Source of the DNA: Lysinibacillus sp. OF-1
GTDB lineage: Bacteria > Bacillota > Bacilli > Bacillales_A > Planococcaceae
Assembly (NCBI RefSeq): GCF_028356935.1
Contig: NZ_CP102798.1
Coordinates: 868,001 to 932,000 of the forward strand
DNA: 64,000 bases
Direction: 5' to 3'
Numbering within the stretch: the first letter of the stretch is position 1; each line of letters starts with the position of its first letter. Shown one piece after another: positions 26,759-35,798 of the stretch. Below the pieces are notes generated by a model. That model was not told where the DNA came from and did not search any database. It saw only the letters and a list, made by a program, of their open reading frames with translations. Made by a program: the position numbers and the translations under genes.

Positions 26759-26800
26759 CCCTTTCTAACAGTAGTGCCTGTGTGGAAAGTTGAAAGACAA

Positions 26801-26832
26801 CAAAAAAGAGGGGGTGTTGCAGTCCCCTCTCT
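26801..26832 (-). terminator. Attenuator terminator in the MFS leader
   Basis: Minus-strand hairpin AGAGGGG / CCCCCTCT (26824-26830 with 26807-26814), followed by TTTTTT. It lies between the leader peptide and the MFS gene, so it must be passed for the pump to be expressed. Confidence 0.8.
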
Positions 26833-26836
26833 TCCT

Positions 26837-26951
26837 GTATTCCTAAAACAGACTAGACTAATCCCATTTCCCTTGCACAGCAGGCAAAGTGTACACATAT
26901 TTAGTTAATAATGTGAAATCGTAGTCTGATTGAAGCTGTCATTAGGAATAC
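26837..26951 (-). promoter_or_regulatory. Complementary segments of the MFS leader RNA
   Basis: Two segments can pair. The ten bases 26942-26951 (RNA GUAUUCCUAA, between the leader ribosome site and start codon) are exactly complementary to 26837-26846 (UUAGGAAUAC). In addition, 26922-26928 (CAGACUA, the codons around the Arg-Leu-Arg motif) are exactly complementary to 26849-26855 (UAGUCUG). Both pairings can coexist in one helix with a bulge. A ribosome stalled at the motif would block the second pairing. Confidence 0.65.
26901..26942 (-). CDS. Leader peptide MTASIRLRFHIIN, predicted drug-sensing
   Basis: A 13-codon open frame with a strong ribosome site (GGAGGG, 8 bases before the ATG) and a TAA stop. 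It encodes MTASIRLRFHIIN. The core R-L-R-F after M-T-x-S closely resembles the ErmD leader MTHSMRLRFPTLNQ, whose RLR motif stalls macrolide-bound ribosomes. It precedes an intrinsic terminator and a Mef-type pump gene. Predicted role: cis-acting sensor of ribosome-targeting antibiotics. The peptide itself has no other expected function. Confidence 0.82.
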   Translation of the reverse strand: MTASIRLRFHIIN

Positions 26952-26976
26952 CCTCCGTTCTATATAAGTTGTGTTG

Positions 26977-27006
26977 ATTGTAGCATAAAGTTTATCTGCG
27001 CGTAAA
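26977..27006 (-). promoter_or_regulatory. Candidate promoter of the MFS leader transcript
   Basis: Minus strand: TTTACG (27006-27001), 18 bases, then TACAAT (26982-26977) with an extended TGC before it. Placed about 25 bases upstream of the leader ribosome site. Confidence 0.5.
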
Positions 27007-27092
27007 GAACGAATCAAACACCTTAACATTTTAGGACCAGAGCTAATAACAAGGGAAATGATAGTAAAATAACAAATTGCCGAGAAAAGCAT

Positions 27093-27350
27093 TTCACCGC
27101 TCTCTTGGCTGTTTTTTTGTTTTGATTATACAGATTTTAGAATCAACTAAAGTATTTGATAAAATGAATGACAACAAAAAGTATCATTTAATAGTGCTAT
27201 TAATTTATAGATTTTAAGCTGCTTCTTCTTAAATAGACGGAAATACTTATGACCGCATTATTTCATTCATCCAGTGAAGTATCTTTGGAGACGTGCATTT
27301 AGCGAGAACCTATCATATACTAAAATAGAAAAATAGCAAATGGAGGAAAT
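27093..27350. other. Intergenic region before the yngK-like gene
   Basis: AT-rich. It holds a weak hairpin with a T run on the plus strand (about 27083-27119) and presumably the promoter of the gene at 27351. Nothing else recognised. Confidence 0.35.
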
Positions 27351-28919
27351 ATGAGAAAGAATAATAGTAAATGGAAACTTATCACTTTTGTCGCGATGAT
27401 TTTTGTGTTATGCCTATCGACAATTCCTGAAAAGACAGCGATGGCAAGCACGACACAGCCGAAAAGGGAAATGCGGGCTGTCTGGATTTCAACGGTTCTT
27501 AATATTGATATGAAAGCGGGTATGACTAAGGAGCAGTATACAGCTTGGACACGCCAAACATTGGATCAATTAAAAGCCAGCAAATTGAATACAGTTATTT
27601 ATCAAGTAAGGCCAACAAATGATGCAATGTATGCGTCTGAGCTAGCGCCATGGTCATCCTACATAACAGGGAAAAAGCAAGGTACAAATCCTGGTTACGA
27701 TCCTCTTGCAATTATGGTAGAGGAAGCACATAAACGAGGGATGGAGCTGCATGCCTGGATGAATCCTTATCGTGTAACAATGTCTGGACAAAAACTAACA
27801 GACCTTGCTGCCGATAATGTGGCAAGAACCCATCCAAACTGGGTTGTCAAATATGGCAAACAATATTATTTAAATCCTGGTTTACCAGAAGTACAAGACT
27901 ATTTAGTGGAAACAGTAAGAGAGCTAGTAGCCAATTACGATATTGATGCAGTCCATATGGATGATTATTTTTATCCATATAAAATTGCAAATGAAGTCTT
28001 TCCAGATCAAGCAGCTTTTAAAAAATATGGTGGTTCCTTTAAAAAGGTGGAAGATTGGCGACGAGATAATGTCAACCAACTTGTAGAAAATCTATACACA
28101 GCCATTAAAGATACAAAACCATATGTTCAATTTGGTATTTCTCCATTTGGCGTATGGCGCAATAAATCACTGGACAAAACAGGAAGCGATACGCGAGCTG
28201 GTGTCAATAATTACGATGATTTATATGCAGACGTCAGAACATGGATTCAAAATGGCACGATTGATTACATTACACCACAAATTTATTGGTCAAGAACATT
28301 AGCTGTTGCGAAATATGGGACATTGCTAGATTGGTGGAGCCATGAGGTACAAACATATGCAAAAACACACCCTGTTCATCTATACATTGGACTTGCTGAT
28401 TACAAGGTTGGCAATGACAGTGATGCAGCATGGAAAAACAAAATGGAATTACCAAGTCAAATACTAGCGAATCGTTCGGAAAAGGTAGCAGCCAAAGGGC
28501 AAATGCACTTCTCCTTAAAAAGTATTCAAAACAATAAACTGGGCTATGCAACGATTGTTAATCAACAACTATATAATTATACAGCACTGACACCAGGTAC
28601 AACTTGGGATGATGACACTAGGCCGAATAAGCCGACTTTTGTACAAGTGACAAAGGGAGCGACTGGTCGCAAAATTGACATTATAGACGAAAATGAAACA
28701 CAACCACGTAAGTATGTCATTTATCGTTTTGCAGGGAACAAAGAGGGTTCTTATAATGATCCTCAAAATATAGTGGATGTTGTTTATAATATGGATGGCA
28801 TCACTGAATTTGTGGACAAGACAGCTCTTGCTAAGCAAAGCTACACATACGGCATTACGGCTGTATCTGCTGCAGGTGTGGAAAGCAAGGAAGTTTTTGT
28901 GGTGAAAGATAATCAGTAA
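27351..28919 (+). CDS. YngK-like glycoside hydrolase (GHL10/DUF187), exported
   Basis: A 522-residue protein. Residues 1-31 form a signal peptide ending near AMAS. The catalytic-type (beta/alpha)8 domain follows: REMRAVWISTVLNID, NTVIYQVRPTNDAMY, HAWMNPYRV, NPGLPEVQDYLV and AVHMDDYFYPY, all hallmarks of the DUF187/UPF0748 family represented by B. subtilis YngK. A C-terminal domain of about 90 residues looks fibronectin-like (PTFVQVTKGATGRKID...TYGITAVSAAGVES). Members act on cell-surface or peptidoglycan-related glycans, but the substrate here is not known. RBS GGAGG; terminator follows. Confidence 0.88.
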   Translation: MRKNNSKWKLITFVAMIFVLCLSTIPEKTAMASTTQPKREMRAVWISTVLNIDMKAGMTKEQYTAWTRQTLDQLKASKLNTVIYQVRPTNDAMYASELAPWSSYITGKKQGTNPGYDPLAIMVEEAHKRGMELHAWMNPYRVTMSGQKLTDLAADNVARTHPNWVVKYGKQYYLNPGLPEVQDYLVETVRELVANYDIDAVHMDDYFYPYKIANEVFPDQAAFKKYGGSFKKVEDWRRDNVNQLVENLYTAIKDTKPYVQFGISPFGVWRNKSLDKTGSDTRAGVNNYDDLYADVRTWIQNGTIDYITPQIYWSRTLAVAKYGTLLDWWSHEVQTYAKTHPVHLYIGLADYKVGNDSDAAWKNKMELPSQILANRSEKVAAKGQMHFSLKSIQNNKLGYATIVNQQLYNYTALTPGTTWDDDTRPNKPTFVQVTKGATGRKIDIIDENETQPRKYVIYRFAGNKEGSYNDPQNIVDVVYNMDGITEFVDKTALAKQSYTYGITAVSAAGVESKEVFVVKDNQ

Positions 28920-28931
28920 ATAGCTTATGAT

Positions 28932-28980
28932 AAAAAAACAGCTACTCATGCAATATAACTGCATGAGTAGCTGTTTTTTA
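28932..28980. terminator. Bidirectional terminator between yngK-like gene and RND pump
   Basis: Perfect stem AAACAGCTACTCATGCA / TGCATGAGTAGCTGTTT with a 7-base loop and A/T flanks on both sides. It serves the two convergent genes. Confidence 0.88.
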
Positions 28981-31900
28981 TTAATTTTCTTCAATATCTT
29001 TACGGTTTTTCTTTAACATTTTAGACAGCATTTCATAGACAATTGGTACAACAACTAATGTTAATAGTGTTGAAGATAGTAAACCACCAATTACAGTAAT
29101 AGCTAAGTCTTTCGAAATTAAACCACTGCCACCAGAACCAAGTGCCATTGGAATCATTGCCCCGATTGTGGCAATGGCTGTCATTAGGATTGGACGTAAA
29201 CGTGTTGCTCCTGCTTCGAGGATCGCTTCACGCATGGCAAGACCATCATGTTCCATATGAATGATGCGGTCGACTAATACGATGGCATTGGTTACGACGA
29301 TACCAATCAACATCAACAGACCCATCATTACAGATACAGAAATAGTTTGACCTGTAACGAATAAACCAATAAATGCTCCAATTACGGCGAATGGTAGGGA
29401 GAATAGAATAGCGAATGGAGCTAAACCTTCTCCAAATGTTACTACTAAGATGAAGTAAACAATGGCAATTGCCGCTAACATAGCAATACCAAGCTTAGTG
29501 AATGTTTCTTGCATATCGGCAGCAACACCCGCAACACCAGTTGTAACACCTTTTGGTAAATCTAATTTATCAATTTTCTTATCAGCAGCAGAAGTGGCTT
29601 TTGAAATATCGTCTCCGATAATCGTACCAGATACAGTTGCAAAGTATTCACCTTTTGAACGAGATAACGAGTTAAGTGTCGTACCTTCCTCGACATCAAC
29701 TAATTCACCGATTGTCATGGTTGTGCCTAAAGCCGTTTTAATTTCAGTAGCTAAGACATCATCTAAGGAAGTAGCAGCTGCTTTAGCATCACGTTGAACG
29801 ATCACATCAATATCTTTACCATCATTTTTAACGGTAGTTAATACTTCTTTTGTTGTATTCGAATTTAATGCCATCACGATTTGAGCTGTTGTTAAACCAT
29901 ATTGTAGGACATTTTTTTGTTCTACTTTTAGTACATGCTCTACGTATGGATCTTCGTTATCAGATTTAATATCTTCTAAGCCATCCACTTCTTTTAGGAC
30001 ACCTTCTACTTGTTTCACAGCATCTCGAAGTTTATCTAAGTCATCACTATATAATGTGTAGCTGACTTCGTTTGAAGACATAGACATAGAAGAGAAGTTT
30101 TGAGACTTCCATTCTCCTGATTGACCGATGTTGAATACATAGTCTTCTACTTCTTCACGAGCTTTAGGGAAGTCTTCCATATCTGGATCAAAGATAAGGT
30201 ACATTAAGGCACCACCAGCGCCTCCACCCATCATCATTGCTGATGGATCAACATTATTTGCATCCGTTATGGAAACTTGTAAAATATTAACGTCTTTACG
30301 CTTCATTAATTCTTTTTCTACTTTTTCAACATTCGCTGCCGTTTCATCAGCTAGTTCTCCAGTTGAAGGAGTATACGTTAAGTACATTACTTTTTCTTCT
30401 TGTGATCCCATGAAACTAAAGCCAATAAGTGGTGTTAATGCAAGAGAACCAGCAAGTAGGGCAATCGCAATGATAGAAGTAATAATTTTGTGATTTAATG
30501 TTTTTTCTAAAATACCTCTGTACCAAGTAGCAAGTTTCCCAACTTCTTTATGTTGGCTTTCTGTTTTTTCACCGTATAATTTTTTACGGAATAAGAAGTG
30601 AGATAATGCAGGTACGATGGTGATAGCTACTAATAGTGATGCACCTAGTGCAAATGTCATTGTTAGGGCGAATGGCATGAATAATTCGCCTACCATACCA
30701 CCTACGAAAATTAGTGGGGCAAATACCGCTACCGTTACTAATGTAGACGAAAGAATTGGTTTAAACATTTCAATCGTTGCTTCACGAATAAGGGCACGAC
30801 CCGTAAGTTTTTCTTGTTTTAAGTGAATGCGTCGATAAATATTTTCAACAACTACGATCGAGTCATCGATCACACGCCCAATTGCGACGGTAATCGCTCC
30901 AAGTGTCATAATGTTGAGTGTGATATCCATCCAGTTTAATAGCAGTAATGCCATGAAGACAGAAACTGGGATAGAAATAATTGAAATAATAGTTGATTTG
31001 AAATCGCGTAGGAATAGTAAAATGATTAAGACTGCAATAGCGCCACCAAATACTGCTTTTTCGATCATTGTAAATACAGAATCTTCAATTGGGGCTCCTT
31101 GGTCAAGGGAAATATCTACATTTAAGCCGTCTAATCGTTTTTCTTCATCTTTAATAAGGTCTTTTACTGCATTAACAACTGTTACCGTATTCGCATCCTG
31201 ACCTTTCACGATTTGAATGGCGATGGCATCTTGCCCATTTGTACGTGAAACAGATTGTACTTTACCTTCTACTTCAATTTTAGCAATATCACCTAGACGA
31301 ACGAAAGGTGAAGGATTTGTAGCTGAAGGTGTAACTGGAATTAATAAATCTTTTAGCTCATCAACAGATTGTACTTTACCATCTACTGAAACAGCCTGTT
31401 CGCCAACAGTAAACTGATATAAACCAAGTGACAGTGACATATCACTTGCCTGAATCATTTGTTTAACTGTATCCTCCGTTAAACCAAGTGCAGCCATTTT
31501 TTCTTCATCATATTTAAATGATACTTGTTCAATGTGCTGACCTGTGATGGTCGCAGAGGCAACACCATCAATTTTTTCAATTTTTGGAAGTAACACGTCT
31601 TCTACTGTAGAAGTTAAGTCTACAATATCTTCCTTAGAGCTACTTACAGATAAAGCAACTACTGGCATCATGTTCATGCTAATCGCCATAATAGTAGGCT
31701 CTTGAGCACCTTCAGGTAGTTTAAGATTATCTAAAGCTGCTTCTAATTGACGTTTCTTCTCATCCATATCAATTCCGTAGTCGTATTCTACTTGAACTTG
31801 TGCTACGTTGGAAGAGGATGTTGAGTAAACAGCTTTCACATCTTCTAAGCTTTCTATGGATTTTTCAAATGGAATGGAAAGCTCATTCATTACTTGTTCA

Positions 31901-32076
31901 GGCGTTGCGCCAGGATATACTCCCATGACAATTAAATATGGGATTGAAATATCGGGTATTGATTCCATTTTCATTCTTGTACCGGAATAAATACCAGAGA
32001 CAGTGATGATAATTGTTAGTAACCAAACTGCCAATTTGTTTTTTAATACGAAATTAACTAAACCTTTCACCTTCAC
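28981..32076 (-). CDS. RND efflux transporter, SwrC/YerP-like
   Basis: A 1031-residue pump of the AcrB type. The N-terminal helix (LAVWLLTIIITVSGIYSG), the loop IPYLIVMGVYPGATPEQV, and the helix segments LNIMTLGAITVAIGRVIDDSIVVVENIYRR and GIVVTNAIVLVDRI are the conserved RND features. The twin halves each carry a large extracytoplasmic loop. The closest remembered relative is B. subtilis SwrC (surfactin resistance and swarming). Gram-positive members work without an outer-membrane channel and are driven by protons. Divergent from a TetR gene, with a shared operator between them. Substrate unknown, likely amphiphiles or drugs. Confidence 0.92.
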   Translation of the reverse strand: MKVKGLVNFVLKNKLAVWLLTIIITVSGIYSGTRMKMESIPDISIPYLIVMGVYPGATPEQVMNELSIPFEKSIESLEDVKAVYSTSSSNVAQVQVEYDYGIDMDEKKRQLEAALDNLKLPEGAQEPTIMAISMNMMPVVALSVSSSKEDIVDLTSTVEDVLLPKIEKIDGVASATITGQHIEQVSFKYDEEKMAALGLTEDTVKQMIQASDMSLSLGLYQFTVGEQAVSVDGKVQSVDELKDLLIPVTPSATNPSPFVRLGDIAKIEVEGKVQSVSRTNGQDAIAIQIVKGQDANTVTVVNAVKDLIKDEEKRLDGLNVDISLDQGAPIEDSVFTMIEKAVFGGAIAVLIILLFLRDFKSTIISIISIPVSVFMALLLLNWMDITLNIMTLGAITVAIGRVIDDSIVVVENIYRRIHLKQEKLTGRALIREATIEMFKPILSSTLVTVAVFAPLIFVGGMVGELFMPFALTMTFALGASLLVAITIVPALSHFLFRKKLYGEKTESQHKEVGKLATWYRGILEKTLNHKIITSIIAIALLAGSLALTPLIGFSFMGSQEEKVMYLTYTPSTGELADETAANVEKVEKELMKRKDVNILQVSITDANNVDPSAMMMGGGAGGALMYLIFDPDMEDFPKAREEVEDYVFNIGQSGEWKSQNFSSMSMSSNEVSYTLYSDDLDKLRDAVKQVEGVLKEVDGLEDIKSDNEDPYVEHVLKVEQKNVLQYGLTTAQIVMALNSNTTKEVLTTVKNDGKDIDVIVQRDAKAAATSLDDVLATEIKTALGTTMTIGELVDVEEGTTLNSLSRSKGEYFATVSGTIIGDDISKATSAADKKIDKLDLPKGVTTGVAGVAADMQETFTKLGIAMLAAIAIVYFILVVTFGEGLAPFAILFSLPFAVIGAFIGLFVTGQTISVSVMMGLLMLIGIVVTNAIVLVDRIIHMEHDGLAMREAILEAGATRLRPILMTAIATIGAMIPMALGSGGSGLISKDLAITVIGGLLSSTLLTLVVVPIVYEMLSKMLKKNRKDIEEN

Positions 32077-32117
32077 ACCTACCCTTTATTGACTATCTAA
32101 ATTCAATTATTTATACT

Positions 32118-32135
32118 AATGACTAATCGGTCATT
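32118..32135. promoter_or_regulatory. Candidate TetR operator between RND pump and regulator
   Basis: Inverted repeat AATGAC-N6-GTCATT (18 bases), central in the 93-base divergent region. The half-site resembles sites bound by TetR proteins of RND pumps. Confidence 0.6.
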
Positions 32136-32169
32136 TGTCAACGAAATGCATTAGGAGAGATTTAAAAAT

Positions 32170-33003
32170 ATGTTAAAAAAGCAATTAATTATGGAGAAAG
32201 CGATAGAGCTATTTTCTGAACAGGGTTTTGAAGCTACGTCAGTTCAACAAATTACAGAACGCTGTGGAATTTCTAAAGGTGCATTTTATTTATCCTTCAA
32301 AACAAAAGATGAGCTCGTTATTTCAATGGTGGATTACTATTTACAGCAGTTCATTACAGATATTGACCAAGTAGTCAGAGGAACCTATAGTAAAGAAACC
32401 GTATTGGTTGAATTTTATAAAAGCATCTTTCAAGCATTCAAAGCACATTCTACATCTGCTCGTGTGTTCTTTAACGAAAAGGTCTTTCTAACAAAAAAAG
32501 AGCTATTTCATAAAATAACAGCGTATGAAGCAGAAATGTCGAAATCAATCATCTATATGCTTGAACAACTTTATCAGGATAAATTACAAGAAACGAAATA
32601 TGATGTGATGTATTGTATAAAAGGATTTATGAAGAGTTATGCTGAGCTTTTTATTTTTTCAGATATGCCACTAGATTTAGAGCAATTGGCAAAATCTTTA
32701 GCAGAGAAGACAGATATTATTGCACACCATACAACCATTCCTTTTATTACAGCAGATCTTGTGCCATTTATTGCAAAACCTTGTGAACAAGATGTTTCAA
32801 AAGATGCTTTACTACAATTATTGGAGCAAAATATTGATCCTACTGAGGATCCTATTGTAAAAGAATCCCTTATGCTATTGAGACAAGAAATAGAAAATCC
32901 TACTTACAGTAAAGCCATCATTAAAGGGCTAATAGAAAATCTACGTCAAGACACAGCCTATCATTGGATTGCTTATGTAAGCGCAAAATACTTTAATATT
33001 TAA
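32170..33003 (+). CDS. TetR-family regulator of the RND pump
   Basis: A 277-residue protein, longer than the usual 190-220 of TetR proteins. The helix-turn-helix covers residues 10-56: EKAIELFSEQGFEATSVQQITERCGISKGAFYLSFKTKDEL. The remaining 220 residues are helical and would form the ligand and dimer domain, with an extra C-terminal part. Divergent from the RND gene across a palindromic operator, so it probably represses the pump and itself. The inducer is unknown. RBS AGGAGAG. Confidence 0.9.
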   Translation: MLKKQLIMEKAIELFSEQGFEATSVQQITERCGISKGAFYLSFKTKDELVISMVDYYLQQFITDIDQVVRGTYSKETVLVEFYKSIFQAFKAHSTSARVFFNEKVFLTKKELFHKITAYEAEMSKSIIYMLEQLYQDKLQETKYDVMYCIKGFMKSYAELFIFSDMPLDLEQLAKSLAEKTDIIAHHTTIPFITADLVPFIAKPCEQDVSKDALLQLLEQNIDPTEDPIVKESLMLLRQEIENPTYSKAIIKGLIENLRQDTAYHWIAYVSAKYFNI

Positions 33004-33012
33004 ACTACTGGA

Positions 33013-33054
33013 TAGAATTGTTCACGTTATGTAGGTGAACAATTCTATTTTTTA
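33013..33054 (+). terminator. Terminator after the TetR gene
   Basis: GAATTGTTCAC / GTGAACAATTC (33015-33025 with 33035-33045), followed by TATTTTTTA. Confidence 0.8.
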
Positions 33055-33828
33055 GTGGGTGAGTGAGGGGACAGATTGCCAAGCCTCTAACGCACTATTA
33101 AAAGGGACTTGAATCCATAATAGCCGTTCAAGAAAATCTTTGACTTCAATCGGTAATTTCAATTCTTGCTGCCAGGCTTGCTCTTTTCGTTTGCTTGGCT
33201 TGTAGTTTGAGTACAGTAAAAATAATAAAAAATGACCGACAAAATATAAATCGCTAATATGATTTTCTGCTCGTTTAGGATTTTCAATAGCAGAGAGGTC
33301 GATGTGCTTCTGATAAGTGGTAGCGAGACCAAAGTCAATAATATGCAATTGTTGATGGACTAGCAATATATTAGGAATACGTAAATCGCGATGAACAATA
33401 CCATGATTGTGTAATTCAATAATTTGTTCTAAAAGTTGCTTTGTAATGGCAAGTGATTGAACAACTGTAAACTTGGCACCATCCTCAAAAATCAGTTGTT
33501 CAAAAGTTTGCCCATTGACATAGTCCATAATAAAAAATGGACTTTCTTGAATCGTTCCTGTTGAATGGATGGTAGGAACATAGGGCAGTGAAACTTGTTG
33601 GAGTATGTGTATTTCTTGTTTAAATTTTTGGATGGTTTTCTTGTGGTGACGGTGTTTGGGACGCAAGCATTTTAAGACAAATAGCTTTGATGAACAATCC
33701 TCAATCAAATATGCACGACCATATGCACCATAGCCAAGCAATTTTTTAAAAGAGAAGTTGGGATGTTTGGCAATGTAATGTGCTACAGCCTGATCGAAGC
33801 CTTTTTCGGATAGTCGCTTCCACCACAT
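33052..33828 (-). CDS. Eukaryotic-type Ser/Thr protein kinase-like protein
   Basis: A 258-residue protein with a single kinase domain and no membrane segment. The Gly-rich loop is GYGAYGRAY (32-40), the ATP lysine Lys53 is in VLKCL, and the paired acid is probably Glu72. The catalytic loop is HRDLRIPN (146-153), with Asp148 and Asn153 kept. The usual lysine after HRDL is Arg150. The metal motif DFG is at 165-167. An active kinase is likely but not certain. Its ATG overlaps the stop of a 59-residue basic protein gene, so the two are translationally coupled; that protein may be its substrate or partner. Weak resemblance to B. subtilis YrzF-type kinases. Confidence 0.82.
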   Translation of the reverse strand: MWWKRLSEKGFDQAVAHYIAKHPNFSFKKLLGYGAYGRAYLIEDCSSKLFVLKCLRPKHRHHKKTIQKFKQEIHILQQVSLPYVPTIHSTGTIQESPFFIMDYVNGQTFEQLIFEDGAKFTVVQSLAITKQLLEQIIELHNHGIVHRDLRIPNILLVHQQLHIIDFGLATTYQKHIDLSAIENPKRAENHISDLYFVGHFLLFLLYSNYKPSKRKEQAWQQELKLPIEVKDFLERLLWIQVPFNSALEAWQSVPSLTH

Positions 33829-34007
33829 TAACTGCTAAAGAAACTCATTGAGCTGAAAAGACTACGTGAGCTTTTACGAGAGCCACGTTTATAATGCTTA
33901 TGACCATAATAATTATGTCGTTTAGAATACTTGCGACGGCTACTTGATGAAGAATAACGACGTTTGGATTTACCATTGAGCAAGGAATGAAGAATTTTAT
34001 CTAGCAT
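33828..34007 (-). CDS. 59-residue Ser/Arg/Tyr/His-rich basic protein
   Basis: A small open frame from ATG 34007 with AAAGGAG 8 bases upstream. The product starts MLDKILHSLLNGKSKRRYSS, continues with SSSRRKYSKR and HNYYGHKHYKRGSRKSS, and ends with a hydrophobic MSFFSS. Its stop shares one base with the kinase start (TAATG). Strongly positive, with no acidic residue after Asp3, and more than a quarter serine. This composition recalls the basic repeats of spore coat proteins such as CotG, which are kinase targets. Not recognised as a known family; role inferred only from linkage to the kinase. Confidence 0.72.
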   Translation of the reverse strand: MLDKILHSLLNGKSKRRYSSSSSRRKYSKRHNYYGHKHYKRGSRKSSRSLFSSMSFFSS

Positions 34008-34083
34008 AAAAAACGCTCCTTTAGATGTTGTTATAACTATATACGTAAAAATAAAAAAGGAGGTTTCAATATTTCAAAAATAA

Positions 34084-34118
34084 AAAAGAAGCTATGTAAA
34101 CTTTACATAGCTTCTTCA
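34084..34118 (-). terminator. Terminator-like hairpin after rnjA
   Basis: AAGAAGCTATGTAAA / TTTACATAGCTTCTT stem with a very short loop; on the minus strand it is followed by a T-rich stretch. It lies just downstream of the rnjA stop. Confidence 0.75.
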
Positions 34119-34125
34119 CAAGAGG

Positions 34126-35793
34126 TTAAACCTCCATAATAATCGGTAGAATCATTGGTCGACGTTTTGTCTTTTCGAATAGATACGGCCCTAAAACATC
34201 AGTTATTTCATTTTTCAATTCTGTCCATTGAGGTGTTTTGCCTTGAATCGTTGCATTCAGATGACGATTTAGCATTTTCTGTGCCTCGTTAATCATCGTA
34301 CCTGATTCACGCATATAGACAAAGCCACGTGAAATGATGTCAGGACCTGAAACGATTTTTTGGTTTTCCATATCTACACTAACTACTACAATGACCAGAC
34401 CTTCTTCAGAAAGGATGCGACGATCACGTAATACGATATTGCCGATGTCGCCAATACCATTACCATCAATATAAACATCTCCAGAAGGGATACGACCGGC
34501 AACATGCGCTTCATTGGCACTTAATGCCAACACATCACCGTTTTCCATCACAAATGTATTGTCGAGTGGAACATCGCAATCTTCTGCTAGATGTGTATGC
34601 ATTTTTAACATACGGAATTCACCATGGATAGGCATAAAGAATTTAGGCTTCATTAAACGAAGCATCAGTTTTTGTTCTTCTTGTGAGCCGTGACCAGATG
34701 TATGGATATTGTTTAAAGCGCCGTGAATGACTTCTGCACCTGCGCGGAACAATAAATTGATAATTTTATTAACACTCACAGTATTACCTGGTACTGGGGA
34801 AGAAGAAAAGATAACCGTATCGCCAGGTTGTATTTGAATCTGACGGTGCGTACCATTGGCAATGCGTGATAGGGCTGCCATTGGTTCACCTTGAGAGCCT
34901 GTACATAAAATCATCACTTCGTTTGCAGGAAGTCGGTTGATACTTTGAGCATCGATAAATGTATCCTTTGGAGCGGTAATATAGCCAAGCTCACGACCAA
35001 TGGTAATAGCATTGTCCATGGAGCGACCAAAGACAGCAATTTTTCTTCCGTATTTTATGGCAGCATCTGTGGCTTGCTGTAATCGGTGAATATTTGACGC
35101 AAATGTAGCAAAAATAATACGACTATCCACTTTACGGAAAATCTCATCGATACTCTTTCCAACTGTACGCTCTGACATTGTGAAATTAGGCTTTTCAGCG
35201 TTGGTACTATCTGATAGTAAGCAAAGCACGCCATCACGTCCAATTTCAGCCATCTTCGTTAAGTTGGCTGGCTCACCCACTGGTGTAAAATCAAATTTAA
35301 AGTCACCTGTGTGAACGATATTACCAGGTGGTGTTTTCACAACAACACCATATGCATCAGGGATACTGTGTGTTGTTCTAAAGAAGCTCACAGATGTTTT
35401 TCTAAATTTAATAACATCCTCTTCTTTAATTTCGATTAGCTTTGTTGTACGTAGCAAGCCATGTTCTTCTAATTTATTACGTAATAAGCCAAGTGCAAGC
35501 TTACCACCATAGACAGGGACATTTACTTGACGTAAAAGGTAGGGAATACCACCGATATGGTCCTCGTGTCCATGTGTAATAAACAGTCCTTTAATTTTGT
35601 CGACATTACGTACTAAGTACGTATAATCAGGAATAACATAGTCAATGCCGAGTAAATCATCTTCTGGAAATTTAATGCCAGCGTCAATTAAAATGATTTC
35701 ATCTTGAAATTGAACGCCGTAAGTGTTTTTGCCGATTTCGCCCAGTCCGCCGAGCGCGAAAACAGCTGCTTGGTCATTTTTAACAAACTTCAT
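34126..35793 (-). CDS. rnjA: Ribonuclease J1
   Basis: A 555-residue metallo-beta-lactamase/beta-CASP nuclease. The zinc motif HGHEDH is at residues 74-79, and GDFKFDFTP and SDSTNAE follow. The beta-CASP motifs include [13 protein letters not shown]-like [16 protein letters not shown] and [10 protein letters not shown]. RNase J1 has both endonuclease and 5'-3' exonuclease activity and is central to RNA turnover in Bacillales. It follows rpoY with a ribosome site (GGAGG) inside the end of that gene, the same arrangement as in B. subtilis. Length matches the family. Confidence 0.96.
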   Translation of the reverse strand: MKFVKNDQAAVFALGGLGEIGKNTYGVQFQDEIILIDAGIKFPEDDLLGIDYVIPDYTYLVRNVDKIKGLFITHGHEDHIGGIPYLLRQVNVPVYGGKLALGLLRNKLEEHGLLRTTKLIEIKEEDVIKFRKTSVSFFRTTHSIPDAYGVVVKTPPGNIVHTGDFKFDFTPVGEPANLTKMAEIGRDGVLCLLSDSTNAEKPNFTMSERTVGKSIDEIFRKVDSRIIFATFASNIHRLQQATDAAIKYGRKIAVFGRSMDNAITIGRELGYITAPKDTFIDAQSINRLPANEVMILCTGSQGEPMAALSRIANGTHRQIQIQPGDTVIFSSSPVPGNTVSVNKIINLLFRAGAEVIHGALNNIHTSGHGSQEEQKLMLRLMKPKFFMPIHGEFRMLKMHTHLAEDCDVPLDNTFVMENGDVLALSANEAHVAGRIPSGDVYIDGNGIGDIGNIVLRDRRILSEEGLVIVVVSVDMENQKIVSGPDIISRGFVYMRESGTMINEAQKMLNRHLNATIQGKTPQWTELKNEITDVLGPYLFEKTKRRPMILPIIMEV

Positions 35794-35798
35794 GTTTG

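Noticed and set aside
26943-27092. A 63-residue protein ending in the leader peptide sequence
   Set aside because: The upstream part contains the promoter and ribosome site of the leader. Only the last 13 codons are supported.
27083-27119. Hairpin plus T run as a terminator
   Set aside because: Stem is imperfect, the loop is long and no plus-strand gene precedes it.
28569-28994. A 141-residue minus-strand ORF overlapping the yngK-like gene
   Set aside because: Antisense to a clear gene, spans its terminator hairpin, and shows no family pattern.
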